Below, one piece after another: positions 5,847 to 13,333 of a stretch of 17,320 nucleotides of DNA (its first letter is position 1; every line of letters begins with the position of its first letter). The position numbers were made by a program, and so were the translations under genes. Below the pieces are notes generated by a model. That model did no database searches. It saw nothing but the letters and a program-made list of their open reading frames with translations, and was not told the origin of the DNA. The stretch covers positions 1 through 17,320 of the forward strand of contig JAKSBM010000005.1 of assembly GCA_022361135.1 (NCBI GenBank). Direction: 5' to 3'. This DNA comes from Desulfobacterales bacterium (GTDB taxonomy: Bacteria > Desulfobacterota > Desulfobacteria > Desulfobacterales > Desulfobacteraceae).

Positions 5847-7526
5847 TCATCGGACCAGGGGAATGAATTCATGGACAGCATCCTTAAAATCCGCATCGGT
5901 AAAGGGTTTGTGAAGGACCTTATTGATGCCGGACTGGGTGAGCTGGGAGGAGTTAATGGGGATGTCTCCGTCCTGTTCTTCCACAAAATCGCTCTGGGTG
6001 GTGATCATGAGGATGGGAAGCTCCTGGCGTCCATGTTTTTTTCGAATTTCACGACTCAATTCCAGCCCGCTGATATTGGGCATGTTCAGGTCGGTGATGA
6101 CCAGATGGGGTTTTTGGGCAAGGATGGCCGGGATGGCTTCTTCGGGGCTGTGGAAGAGGGTGGGGGAAAATCCCATTGCGGATAATTTGTTTTGGTAAAG
6201 CCGGAGCATCATCTTGGAATCATCCACCACAACGATTTTAATGTTCCGTTCCTGGATGCCGTCTTCCTGGGACAATTGGTCCTTAAGTTGCCCGGCCCAC
6301 TCTTTCTGACCCAGGGCATTGATCTTTTTAAGGAAGCTGTCCCGGATGTTGGGAGCGGCCTTTTCCAGGACATGGGATGCGGCGGTCTCCACAAAGCTTT
6401 CTTCGGAGACCAGGAAGTTGAAAATATTATCGGCCTGGGCATCAATGAGGGCGCCCACGGCATTCTTTGAGTCAGGGGAGCCTTCCCGGATGATATTTTT
6501 CAGGCCGGCCACCAGGGGCTTGGATAGGTTTTGATCAATGGCCCGGGCAGCACTCATGCGCACGGCTTCCACAGGATCCTGGAGTCCCTGGACCAGGCAG
6601 ATGGCGGTTTTGGGTGAAGGGATCCGCTCCAAGGCTTCGTATGCGGCCTGGCGGATATTGGGATCTGCGGGCTGGGTGTTGATCATGGTAAGGATGGCAT
6701 TCACCGCAGCCGTATCCCGGATATATCCCAGAGTGGTGATGAGGTGAACCAGGTAATCGGCATCTGCATTCCGGAAGGCCTGGGTCAACATGGGGGTGGC
6801 CTTGTGACCGATTTTAATGAGTTGGTCGATGGCCGTATCCCGGACATTGGTAATCTCTGAACTGAGCAGGGCGGTGAGTTTTTCCAGGGCGTAAAAACTC
6901 TGGACATCGGCCAGGGCCTCAATGGCCAGTTTGTTGATATATTCATCATCTCCCATGAATCCCAGCAGGGTATCCACGGCATCCTGGCTCCCGGATTCGG
7001 AAATGGCAAATATGGATTTTTTCCGGATCATGCGATCGCTGTGGTTGGCCATGAAGGATAGGGCGTGGAGGGATTCGGGGCGTCGCATATTTCCCAGGGC
7101 GTCAATGGCGGCCACCAGGATATCCTTGTCCGTTTCCGCACCCAGGATGTTTTCCAAGTCCGGGGCCAGGTCGTTGAGGAAGAGATCTCCACTGGCCTTG
7201 ATGAACAGGGGCCGGCACTTCTTCTCCGTATCCCGGATGATTTCCCGGACATGGTCAATGTGACCAAAGGCCGTGTCCAGGATCAGGGCGTATAAATTTT
7301 CCTGGAACTGCTCCGAGGCAATGTTCAGCTGGGCCAGGTATTCCAAAAGGGGGAATACCATTTGTTCGGGCCCCCGGGCCAATTCTTCCAGGGTCTGCTG
7401 CTGGAGCTGGGGATCGGCATTGTCGTCCGAGGCGAACTGAAGGAGTGCCTTGGCTTTGACAAGGTCTTCCTGGGAGAGGCAGAATTTTAATTCCTGGAGA
7501 AATTCCTGGGGATTTATGCGGGGCAT
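5847..7526 (-). CDS. HEAT-repeat protein with C-terminal response-regulator receiver domain
   Basis: A 559-residue soluble fusion. Residues about 1-415 are all-helical; from about 134 to 345 they read as roughly six HEAT-type repeats (for example VAAIDALGNMRRPESL, NKLAIEALADVQS, IRQAAYEALERIPSP, VRMSAARAIDQN), a scaffold for protein binding. Residues about 429-559 are a CheY-like receiver: VVVDDSK with acidic pocket D435/D436, LVITDLNMPN with phospho-acceptor D479, MITT with T509, and HKPF with K540. All key residues are present, so it should accept phosphate, probably from CheA. The T509-K540 interval is 31 residues, against 22 in E. coli CheY, so there is an extra loop near the output face. 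There is no DNA-binding or enzymatic output domain. The gene is last in the che operon; its ATG overlaps the cheR end by 13 bp, implying coupled translation. The cluster has no free CheY, so this is the likely output or adaptor. Confidence 0.9.
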   Translation of the reverse strand: MPRINPQEFLQELKFCLSQEDLVKAKALLQFASDDNADPQLQQQTLEELARGPEQMVFPLLEYLAQLNIASEQFQENLYALILDTAFGHIDHVREIIRDTEKKCRPLFIKASGDLFLNDLAPDLENILGAETDKDILVAAIDALGNMRRPESLHALSFMANHSDRMIRKKSIFAISESGSQDAVDTLLGFMGDDEYINKLAIEALADVQSFYALEKLTALLSSEITNVRDTAIDQLIKIGHKATPMLTQAFRNADADYLVHLITTLGYIRDTAAVNAILTMINTQPADPNIRQAAYEALERIPSPKTAICLVQGLQDPVEAVRMSAARAIDQNLSKPLVAGLKNIIREGSPDSKNAVGALIDAQADNIFNFLVSEESFVETAASHVLEKAAPNIRDSFLKKINALGQKEWAGQLKDQLSQEDGIQERNIKIVVVDDSKMMLRLYQNKLSAMGFSPTLFHSPEEAIPAILAQKPHLVITDLNMPNISGLELSREIRKKHGRQELPILMITTQSDFVEEQDGDIPINSSQLTQSGINKVLHKPFTDADFKDAVHEFIPLVR

Positions 7527-8386
7527 TTGGGGGGATCCTGATAACTTTTTAATTGATAAAACACCGAATTCAGATACTTGTGGGAGGCGAACATATCGGT
7601 GTCGTTGATCAATGATTCCGTGGAGCCGATGATGAGGTACCCGTCGGGCTCCATCACCTTGGCAATGTTTTGATATATCCGTTTCCGATCTTCGCTGGAA
7701 AAATAGATCATGACATTGCGGCAGAGGACAATATCGAACTTGCCCATGCCCACAAAGGGCTTCATCAGATTCATTTTTTTAAATTGGGCCATGGCCCGGA
7801 TTTCGTCCTTGATCCGGTAATTGTCCCCTTCGGGATCAAAGTATTTGTTCAACCGGGCCGGTTCCAGCCCCCGGGCCACCTCAAATTTATTGTAAACCCC
7901 ATAGCTGGCCTGGGCAATGGCTGCATCGGAAATGTCGGTGCCAAAGAGTTTGATATTGTACTTCTCCGGCATCACCCCCATTTCCCTGAGGGTCATGGCA
8001 ATGGAGTAGATTTCCTGGCCCGTGGAATTGGCTGCGCTCCAGAGTCGGAGGGTGGGTTTCAGCCCCGGTGTTCTGGGCATGCGCCGGTCAATGAGGTCGG
8101 GAATGATCTTGTGCTGGAGGAGTTGAAACGGGGCCTTGTCCCGGAAAAAATAGGTTTCATTGGTGGAGATGGCATCAATGATTTTATTTTCCAGATCCTT
8201 TTTCATGTCCAGCCGGGCACGCTGGAGAAGTTCCTGGTAGGAGGTACAACCCAGTTCCGAAAGCAGCGGGGTCAGTCGGGTTTCCAGGAGATATTCCTTG
8301 CCGAAATCCAGGGCGATGCCTGAAATATCCAGGATGTATTGGGCAAAATTTTTGAACTCTTCGGGCGTTATGGCTATTCGTGTCAT
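7514..8386 (-). CDS. cheR: Chemoreceptor glutamate methyltransferase CheR
   Basis: A 290-residue, full-length CheR. It transfers methyl from S-adenosylmethionine to glutamates of methyl-accepting chemoreceptors, resetting kinase activity during adaptation. The N-terminal helical domain (about 1-85) ends in STNETYFFRD (73-83), the classical substrate/SAM-side motif. The Rossmann methyltransferase domain follows with LWSAANSTGQEIYSIAM (115-131, SAM loop), LFGTDIS with D151 (ribose-binding acidic residue), CRNVMIYF (222-229) and a C-terminal GYLIIGSTESL. In this copy the usual Cys of SAACSTG is N120. There is no C-terminal pentapeptide-binding beta insertion or TPR extension obvious. The ATG at 8386 lies 25 bp after the cheB stop with no good Shine-Dalgarno, so initiation probably depends on translation from cheB; the 3' end overlaps the next gene by 13 bp. 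Confidence 0.96.
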   Translation of the reverse strand: MTRIAITPEEFKNFAQYILDISGIALDFGKEYLLETRLTPLLSELGCTSYQELLQRARLDMKKDLENKIIDAISTNETYFFRDKAPFQLLQHKIIPDLIDRRMPRTPGLKPTLRLWSAANSTGQEIYSIAMTLREMGVMPEKYNIKLFGTDISDAAIAQASYGVYNKFEVARGLEPARLNKYFDPEGDNYRIKDEIRAMAQFKKMNLMKPFVGMGKFDIVLCRNVMIYFSSEDRKRIYQNIAKVMEPDGYLIIGSTESLINDTDMFASHKYLNSVFYQLKSYQDPPKCPA

Positions 8387-8411
8387 GGCAATGTGTCAGT
8401 GCAGTTGAGAA

Positions 8412-9521
8412 TTATAAAACGACCGTCTTCAAAATTTCACCGGCTATTTTATCCAGGGGGGCAACAACGTCGGCAACTCCGGTTTCGGTGGGTTCCTTGG
8501 GCATGCCAAAAACCGTGCAACTGGCCTGGTCCTGGGCAATGACAACGGCGCCGTTTTCCTTCATGCGAACCAGGCCGCGGCTGCCGTCATTTCCCATACC
8601 GGTCATGATGACACCGGTGGAGCGGCCCACGTAGTGTTGGGCAATGGAGCGGAATAGGTAATCCACGGACGGTTTGCAACTGTTTTCGGGTGGGTCGTCC
8701 GTGATTTTTATTTTTCGGCTTAATCCGTCGGCCCCGGCCACCACTTTCATCTGTTTGCCTCCCGGTGCAATGAGGACCAGGCCGGGACGGATGGTGTCGC
8801 CGTCCTGGGCTTCTTTGACTTCCAGGGCGCTTTTTTTATTCAGGCTGTTGGCCAGGGATGCCGTGAACATGGGGGGCATGTGCTGGACAATGAGGATGGG
8901 GGCCTTAAAGTCCTTGGGCAGCATGGGAATCATCCGGGTCAGGGCATTGGGCCCCCCCGTTGAGATGCCAATGCCCACGATTTCCGATTTGCTGGTTCGG
9001 GGTCGGCTGGATACCACGGGGCGGCTGGGTTTGGGAACGGCCTTGGCCGGGCGTGTTGCCGGAGGGGTAGATGATGCCTGGGTAATGCGTTCCCGGATGC
9101 GGAAGGAGGTGGTCTTTTGCCGTTTCAGGGTATTGACGATGGGCGTCAGGGCATCCTTCACCGCCAGCAGATTGTCGGCCATTTTCCCGGCCTCGGGCTT
9201 GGGCACAAAGTCAAATGCACCCAGTTCCAAGGCTTTGATGGTCATTTCACTGCCCTCGTGGGTGAGGGTGGAAAGCATGACAATGGTGGGGGCGTCGGGT
9301 TGATCCTGGAGCGCCTGGAGAACTTCAATGCCGTTCATTTCCGGCATTTCAATGTCCAGGGTGATCAGATCGGGCTTGAGGGAGGCGATTTTGGACAGGG
9401 CAATTTTGCCGTTGTGGGCCGCCCCCACCACCTCCACTCCAGGGATTTCCTTGAGCACGTCGCCAACGATTTTCCGATAGACGATGGTGTCATCAACGAC
9501 CAGAGCCTTCAGTGTTTTCAT
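8412..9521 (-). CDS. cheB: Chemoreceptor methylesterase/deamidase CheB
   Basis: A 369-residue, full-length CheB. It removes methyl groups from chemoreceptor glutamates and can deamidate glutamines; phosphorylation by CheA activates it. The receiver domain (about 4-120) has VVDD (D10/D11 pocket), TLDIEMPEMNG with phospho-acceptor D56, S84/T85 and K108. A Pro/Arg-rich linker follows (about 138-178). The esterase domain (about 180-365) shows the catalytic triad in GISTGG (S187), QHMPP (H214) and MTGMGNDG (D312). Its ATG shares one base with the cheW stop (TAATG at 9523-9519), so the two are translationally coupled. CheB plus CheR in the operon means the pathway uses methylation-dependent adaptation and must act on receptors encoded elsewhere. 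Confidence 0.97.
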   Translation of the reverse strand: MKTLKALVVDDTIVYRKIVGDVLKEIPGVEVVGAAHNGKIALSKIASLKPDLITLDIEMPEMNGIEVLQALQDQPDAPTIVMLSTLTHEGSEMTIKALELGAFDFVPKPEAGKMADNLLAVKDALTPIVNTLKRQKTTSFRIRERITQASSTPPATRPAKAVPKPSRPVVSSRPRTSKSEIVGIGISTGGPNALTRMIPMLPKDFKAPILIVQHMPPMFTASLANSLNKKSALEVKEAQDGDTIRPGLVLIAPGGKQMKVVAGADGLSRKIKITDDPPENSCKPSVDYLFRSIAQHYVGRSTGVIMTGMGNDGSRGLVRMKENGAVVIAQDQASCTVFGMPKEPTETGVADVVAPLDKIAGEILKTVVL

Positions 9522-9979
9522 TATTCTTTCAGCACCTCGTCAATGTTCAGGATGCCGATGAGCTGCTTTTCGGTTTTCAATACACCCTGAAAATATTTCC
9601 CTTTGACTCCCCCGATGTTGGAGGGGGCCGGTTCTATGTCGTCTTCTTTGGCCAGGACCACGTCACTGATGGAATCCACCAGAAGGCCGATGAGTTCGTC
9701 CTCTGAATTGACAATGATGTTCCGATTGTCCTTGTCGCTGTTCACCGGGGAAAGGCCCAGCTTTTTGCCCAGGTCGATGATGGTGACGATCCTGCCCCTG
9801 AGGTTTAGGATGCCTTTGATGTAGTCGGCTGCCTGGGGAACCCGGGTGATTTCAAAGTTTTTATTGATTTCCTGGATGCTGAGAATATTGATTCCGCAGA
9901 TGGCACCGCCCACATAGAATGTGGAAAATTCCACGTCTTCGGAAAGGATCTCTTTGGTTTTTGTCATCATTTCAGCCAT
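9521..9979 (-). CDS. cheW: Chemotaxis coupling protein CheW
   Basis: A 152-residue single-domain CheW that links chemoreceptors to the CheA kinase in the receptor array. Nearly the whole chain (about 17-150) is the CheW SH3-like fold: FYVGGAICGINILSIQEI, then the family landmark YIKGILNLRGRIVTIIDLG (63-81), IGLLVDSISDVV, and a final LIGILNIDEVL. The ATG at 9979 has AAGGAG 7 bp upstream. It starts 35 bp after the cheA stop on the same strand and overlaps cheB by one base. There are no extra domains. Confidence 0.97.
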   Translation of the reverse strand: MAEMMTKTKEILSEDVEFSTFYVGGAICGINILSIQEINKNFEITRVPQAADYIKGILNLRGRIVTIIDLGKKLGLSPVNSDKDNRNIIVNSEDELIGLLVDSISDVVLAKEDDIEPAPSNIGGVKGKYFQGVLKTEKQLIGILNIDEVLKE

Positions 9980-10014
9980 GGTTGTCTCCTTAATAGTATG
10001 ACCGGCTCAAGCCC

Positions 10015-13000
10015 TTAGGCCAGATTCAGATATTGACGAATGATTTTCATCAGTTTTTCCCGGTCCAGCTTGATTTCATATTCATCGATACCGGCCGCAC
10101 GGCCCTTTTCAATGTGTGCATCCGAGGCCAGGGAGGTCAGGGCAATGACGTTTAAATGGTTGAAGGCGGGATCGCCCTTGATCCGGCGGGTCAATTCAAA
10201 GCCGTCCATGTTGGGCATTTCCAGATCGGTGATGACCAAATCAATTTCATCCACCCGTTCCTTGAGGAGTTCCCAGGCGATCATGCCGTCTTCGGCTTCA
10301 ATGACCTTGAACCCGTCCTCTTCCATGAACTTTTTGACCTGGTTCCGGAAGAAGGCGGAATCTTCGGCAAAGAGCAGGATTTTTTCCCCATCCTGTTCCA
10401 TGGTGGCCTTGGTCTGGACTTCCTTTTCAAACCATTCCGGGTTCATCCGTTTGACCAACTCGAAAATATCCACCAGCAGGGTGGTGTGTTCGTTGATGAT
10501 CATGGAGCCGGTGATGGAGGGCTGGGCCAGGGTGGTTTCATCGATGTCCAGCACCACTTCCATGGCATCCACGGGCGGGGTAACCATGAGTCCCAGTTCA
10601 CGGTCTTTCACCTTAAAGACAATGACTTCCTGTTGTTCCTTTTCGGGCAGGGGACTGAAATCCGCCACCTGGGAGAGTTCGTACAGGGGCAGGGCACCGC
10701 CGCGGTACTGAACCACCTTGCGGTCGCCAATCTGTTCGATGGTGGAGGTCTGGATGCGTTCAATGCGTTCCACCAGGCTGAGGGGGGCGGCAAAATGTTC
10801 CTTGTCCCCATTCTTAAAGGTGAGGAGGGCGGCCTTGTCCTTGCCGGCTTCGGCGGCTTCCTCGGCCTTTTTGGCCTGTTGACCTTTTTCCGATACAGCG
10901 GAGAGTTCCGCCATCTGGGCCAGGTTGGAAATATCCAGGATCAAGGCCACCTTGCCGTCGCCCATGATGGTGGCGCCGGCATAGGCAGAGCATTTTTTCA
11001 GGTGACGGCCCACGGGCTTGACCACGATTTCTTCGGAGTCGTGGAGCTGATCCACCACCAGGCCGTATTTAAATGCCCCGGCGGAAACCACGGCAATGTT
11101 CATGGCGGAGGAGGCTCTGTAGCGTCGATCCCGGCCTTCCCGCTGTACCTTTTCATGGTCTTCCTGGTTTTCGTTGTCCCCGTCGTCCACCAGGTGGGTT
11201 TTGGATCGTCTGTCGGCCAGATTGTGTCGACGGTCGGGCTTTTCTTCGCCGTCGTTGGGATCGGTGTAGGTGCGTTCGATGCCCAGGACCTCGGCCAGGT
11301 TCAGCAGGGGAAGCAGTTCGCCCCTTAATCTGACCACGGCGGCATCACCGACCTTTTCTATTTTATCCTTAACCTGGGCTGCGGGAATTCTGAGGAGTTC
11401 GTTTAGATTCACCTGGGGCAGGGCATAGCGTTCGTTGCCCACGGAGGTGATCTGGCTGGGAATGATGGCCAGGGTCAAGGGAAGCTTGATCTGGATATCG
11501 GTTCCCTGTCCCGGGGTGGAATCGATTTCAATGATACCGCCCAGGGATTCGATGTTGGTGACCACCACATCCATGCCCACGCCGCGGCCGGATACATCGG
11601 TAACCTGTTCCGCCGTGGAAAAACCGGGCAGGAAAATGAGTTCCATCTTCTTTTTATCGGACATTTCCGCAACGTCCTGCTCGGAAACCAGTCCTTTTTT
11701 TACGGCGGAGCCGGCAATCCGTTCCGGATCCAGTCCCTTGCCATCGTCGGAGATGACCAGGTTGACCTGGCCGGCGTCGTGGAAGGCCTTGAGGACGATC
11801 TTACCGGTGGCATCCTTGCCCATGCGCTCCCGTTCCCCCGGTTGCTCGATGCCGTGGTCAACGGAATTTCGAACCAGGTGGGTGAGGGGATCGTTGATGG
11901 ATTCCAGAATGGTTTTATCCAGTTCAACATCCTTGCCCTGGATTTCCAGGTCGATTTTCTTACCCAGCTGCTGGCTCAGATCCCGGACCACCCGGGTAAA
12001 TTTGTTCAGGATATTGGCAATGGGCTGCATCCGGGTGCGCATGATGGCTTCCTGGAGTTCCGAGGTGATCATGTCAATGCGCTGGCTTGAGAGTTCCGTG
12101 GCCTTGGAGTTGGAAGAATTGATGCCCTGGAGGAGCTGGTTGCGGCTGAGAACCAATTCCCCGGCCAGGTTCATCAGGGTGTCCAAAAGGCCCACATTCA
12201 CCCGGAGGCTGGTCTGGGGCTTCTGGTTGAGCTGGAGATCCTTGTCTCCGGCCCTGGTAGCCACGGCGTCGGTTTTGGCTTCCATGACCGGCTCGATTTT
12301 TTGAACCGGGGCAGCCTTTTCTGCCACTGGGACGGCTTCCTGGGCAATGGGTTCGGCGACCTGCTGTACCGGTTCCGCAACCGGGGCCACCGGCTCGGGA
12401 ACCGCCATGCTCGGGGGATGGGATTCCGGATCTGAAACCTGGGAGGGGACGATCATTTCCGGTGTGATGGCATGGATATATTGTTCATTGACCCCAAAGA
12501 GGGTTTCGGCCATGTCCAGTTCAATGATGGAGGCAAAAAGAACCTGGAAGGGAATCCGGTTTGGAATGCCTTCTTCCTGGGTCAAAAGCCCCACGGATTC
12601 AAAGCTGATTCTGGAATCTATGATGGTACCGGTTTTCTGAAGGCTGTTGAGCACCTCGATGGGGTTTTTTTCCTTGCGGTGAATATCGTCCATGAGGTCG
12701 TATTCCACCAGGAAAAGATTCTTGCCCTCGGATTTGTACTGGTTGATCTCATAAAGGGAAACCTGCTGGAAGGTTCGGCCGTCTTCCAGGACAATGTCAA
12801 CCAATTCCGAGACCTGGTCCTGCTCCTCTTCCGGAAGGGAGGCCTTGGTGATGTTTTCCAGGGCTTGGATGTAACTGGATACATCGGCCTCATTGGAGGT
12901 TTCAATATTATTCAGCAGGGTTTCCAGTTCATCAAACCCATTTAGAAGCACACTGATTCTCTGGGAATTTGGAATGAGTTCTTTGTTCCGAATCAGCCCT

Positions 13001-13221
13001 AGTACATTTTCAAGGTGGTGCGCCAGATCCTTGATGACTGTCAGGCCCATGAAACCGGCACCGCCTTTGACAGAATGAGCGGCCCTAAAAACGTTATTTA
13101 CCAGGTCGATGTCAATATTTTCCCCGGCTTCTTCAATGGTCAATAGATCACTTTCAATATCTGCCAAATGATCTAGTGATTCCTCAATATACATTTGTAG
13201 GGTCTCGTCATCTTCGAACAT
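10015..13221 (-). CDS. cheA: Hybrid chemotaxis histidine kinase CheA with two CheW-type domains and a C-terminal receiver
   Basis: A 1068-residue kinase, larger than classical CheA (about 650). Domain order as read: Hpt (about 5-110) with FRAAHSVKGGAGF and phospho-H49; a P2-like region (about 138-255); a Pro/Ala/Glu-rich linker (270-315); the dimerisation domain (about 338-400); the ATPase with N-box HLVRNSVDHG (N452), SDDGKG (D493) and GRGVGMD (545-551); a first CheW-type domain (about 587-772) interrupted by a charged insertion at about 650-705 with three DRR motifs; a second CheW-type domain (about 796-925) with QYRGGALPLYEL; and a receiver (about 945-1068) with D999, T1029 and K1051. It autophosphorylates under receptor control and passes phosphate to CheB, its own receiver and probably the HEAT-receiver protein. 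AGGAG lies 7 bp before the ATG at 13221. First gene of the operon. The P2 assignment is the least certain. Confidence 0.96.
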   Translation of the reverse strand: MFEDDETLQMYIEESLDHLADIESDLLTIEEAGENIDIDLVNNVFRAAHSVKGGAGFMGLTVIKDLAHHLENVLGLIRNKELIPNSQRISVLLNGFDELETLLNNIETSNEADVSSYIQALENITKASLPEEEQDQVSELVDIVLEDGRTFQQVSLYEINQYKSEGKNLFLVEYDLMDDIHRKEKNPIEVLNSLQKTGTIIDSRISFESVGLLTQEEGIPNRIPFQVLFASIIELDMAETLFGVNEQYIHAITPEMIVPSQVSDPESHPPSMAVPEPVAPVAEPVQQVAEPIAQEAVPVAEKAAPVQKIEPVMEAKTDAVATRAGDKDLQLNQKPQTSLRVNVGLLDTLMNLAGELVLSRNQLLQGINSSNSKATELSSQRIDMITSELQEAIMRTRMQPIANILNKFTRVVRDLSQQLGKKIDLEIQGKDVELDKTILESINDPLTHLVRNSVDHGIEQPGERERMGKDATGKIVLKAFHDAGQVNLVISDDGKGLDPERIAGSAVKKGLVSEQDVAEMSDKKKMELIFLPGFSTAEQVTDVSGRGVGMDVVVTNIESLGGIIEIDSTPGQGTDIQIKLPLTLAIIPSQITSVGNERYALPQVNLNELLRIPAAQVKDKIEKVGDAAVVRLRGELLPLLNLAEVLGIERTYTDPNDGEEKPDRRHNLADRRSKTHLVDDGDNENQEDHEKVQREGRDRRYRASSAMNIAVVSAGAFKYGLVVDQLHDSEEIVVKPVGRHLKKCSAYAGATIMGDGKVALILDISNLAQMAELSAVSEKGQQAKKAEEAAEAGKDKAALLTFKNGDKEHFAAPLSLVERIERIQTSTIEQIGDRKVVQYRGGALPLYELSQVADFSPLPEKEQQEVIVFKVKDRELGLMVTPPVDAMEVVLDIDETTLAQPSITGSMIINEHTTLLVDIFELVKRMNPEWFEKEVQTKATMEQDGEKILLFAEDSAFFRNQVKKFMEEDGFKVIEAEDGMIAWELLKERVDEIDLVITDLEMPNMDGFELTRRIKGDPAFNHLNVIALTSLASDAHIEKGRAAGIDEYEIKLDREKLMKIIRQYLNLA

Positions 13222-13278
13222 TTTTATTCTCCTGAGGGTTTTTTCTTCGAAATGGGAAAAAATTACCTAATATCTAAT

Positions 13279-13307
13279 AATTTACAGAAAAGAAAATAGA
13301 AAGTCAA
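13279..13307 (-). promoter_or_regulatory. Putative sigma-70 promoter of the che operon
   Basis: On the minus strand TTGACT (13307-13302) and TAAATT (13284-13279) are separated by 17 bp, matching the consensus at 5 of 6 and 4 of 6 positions. It sits in the AT-rich 112-bp gap between the U32 gene and cheA and predicts a leader of about 50 nt. No sigma-28 or sigma-54 type site was noticed here. Confidence 0.5.
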
Positions 13308-13333
13308 ATAGGAAAGCCCAGGGAGTAGGCAAT

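Noticed and set aside
10156..11328. Long plus-strand open frame of 390 codons opposite cheA, and similar ones opposite cheR and cheB
   Set aside because: The sense-strand cheA reading has complete kinase and CheW motifs; the opposite frame is a GC-rich codon-phase shadow with Gly/His/Phe-rich low-complexity translation.
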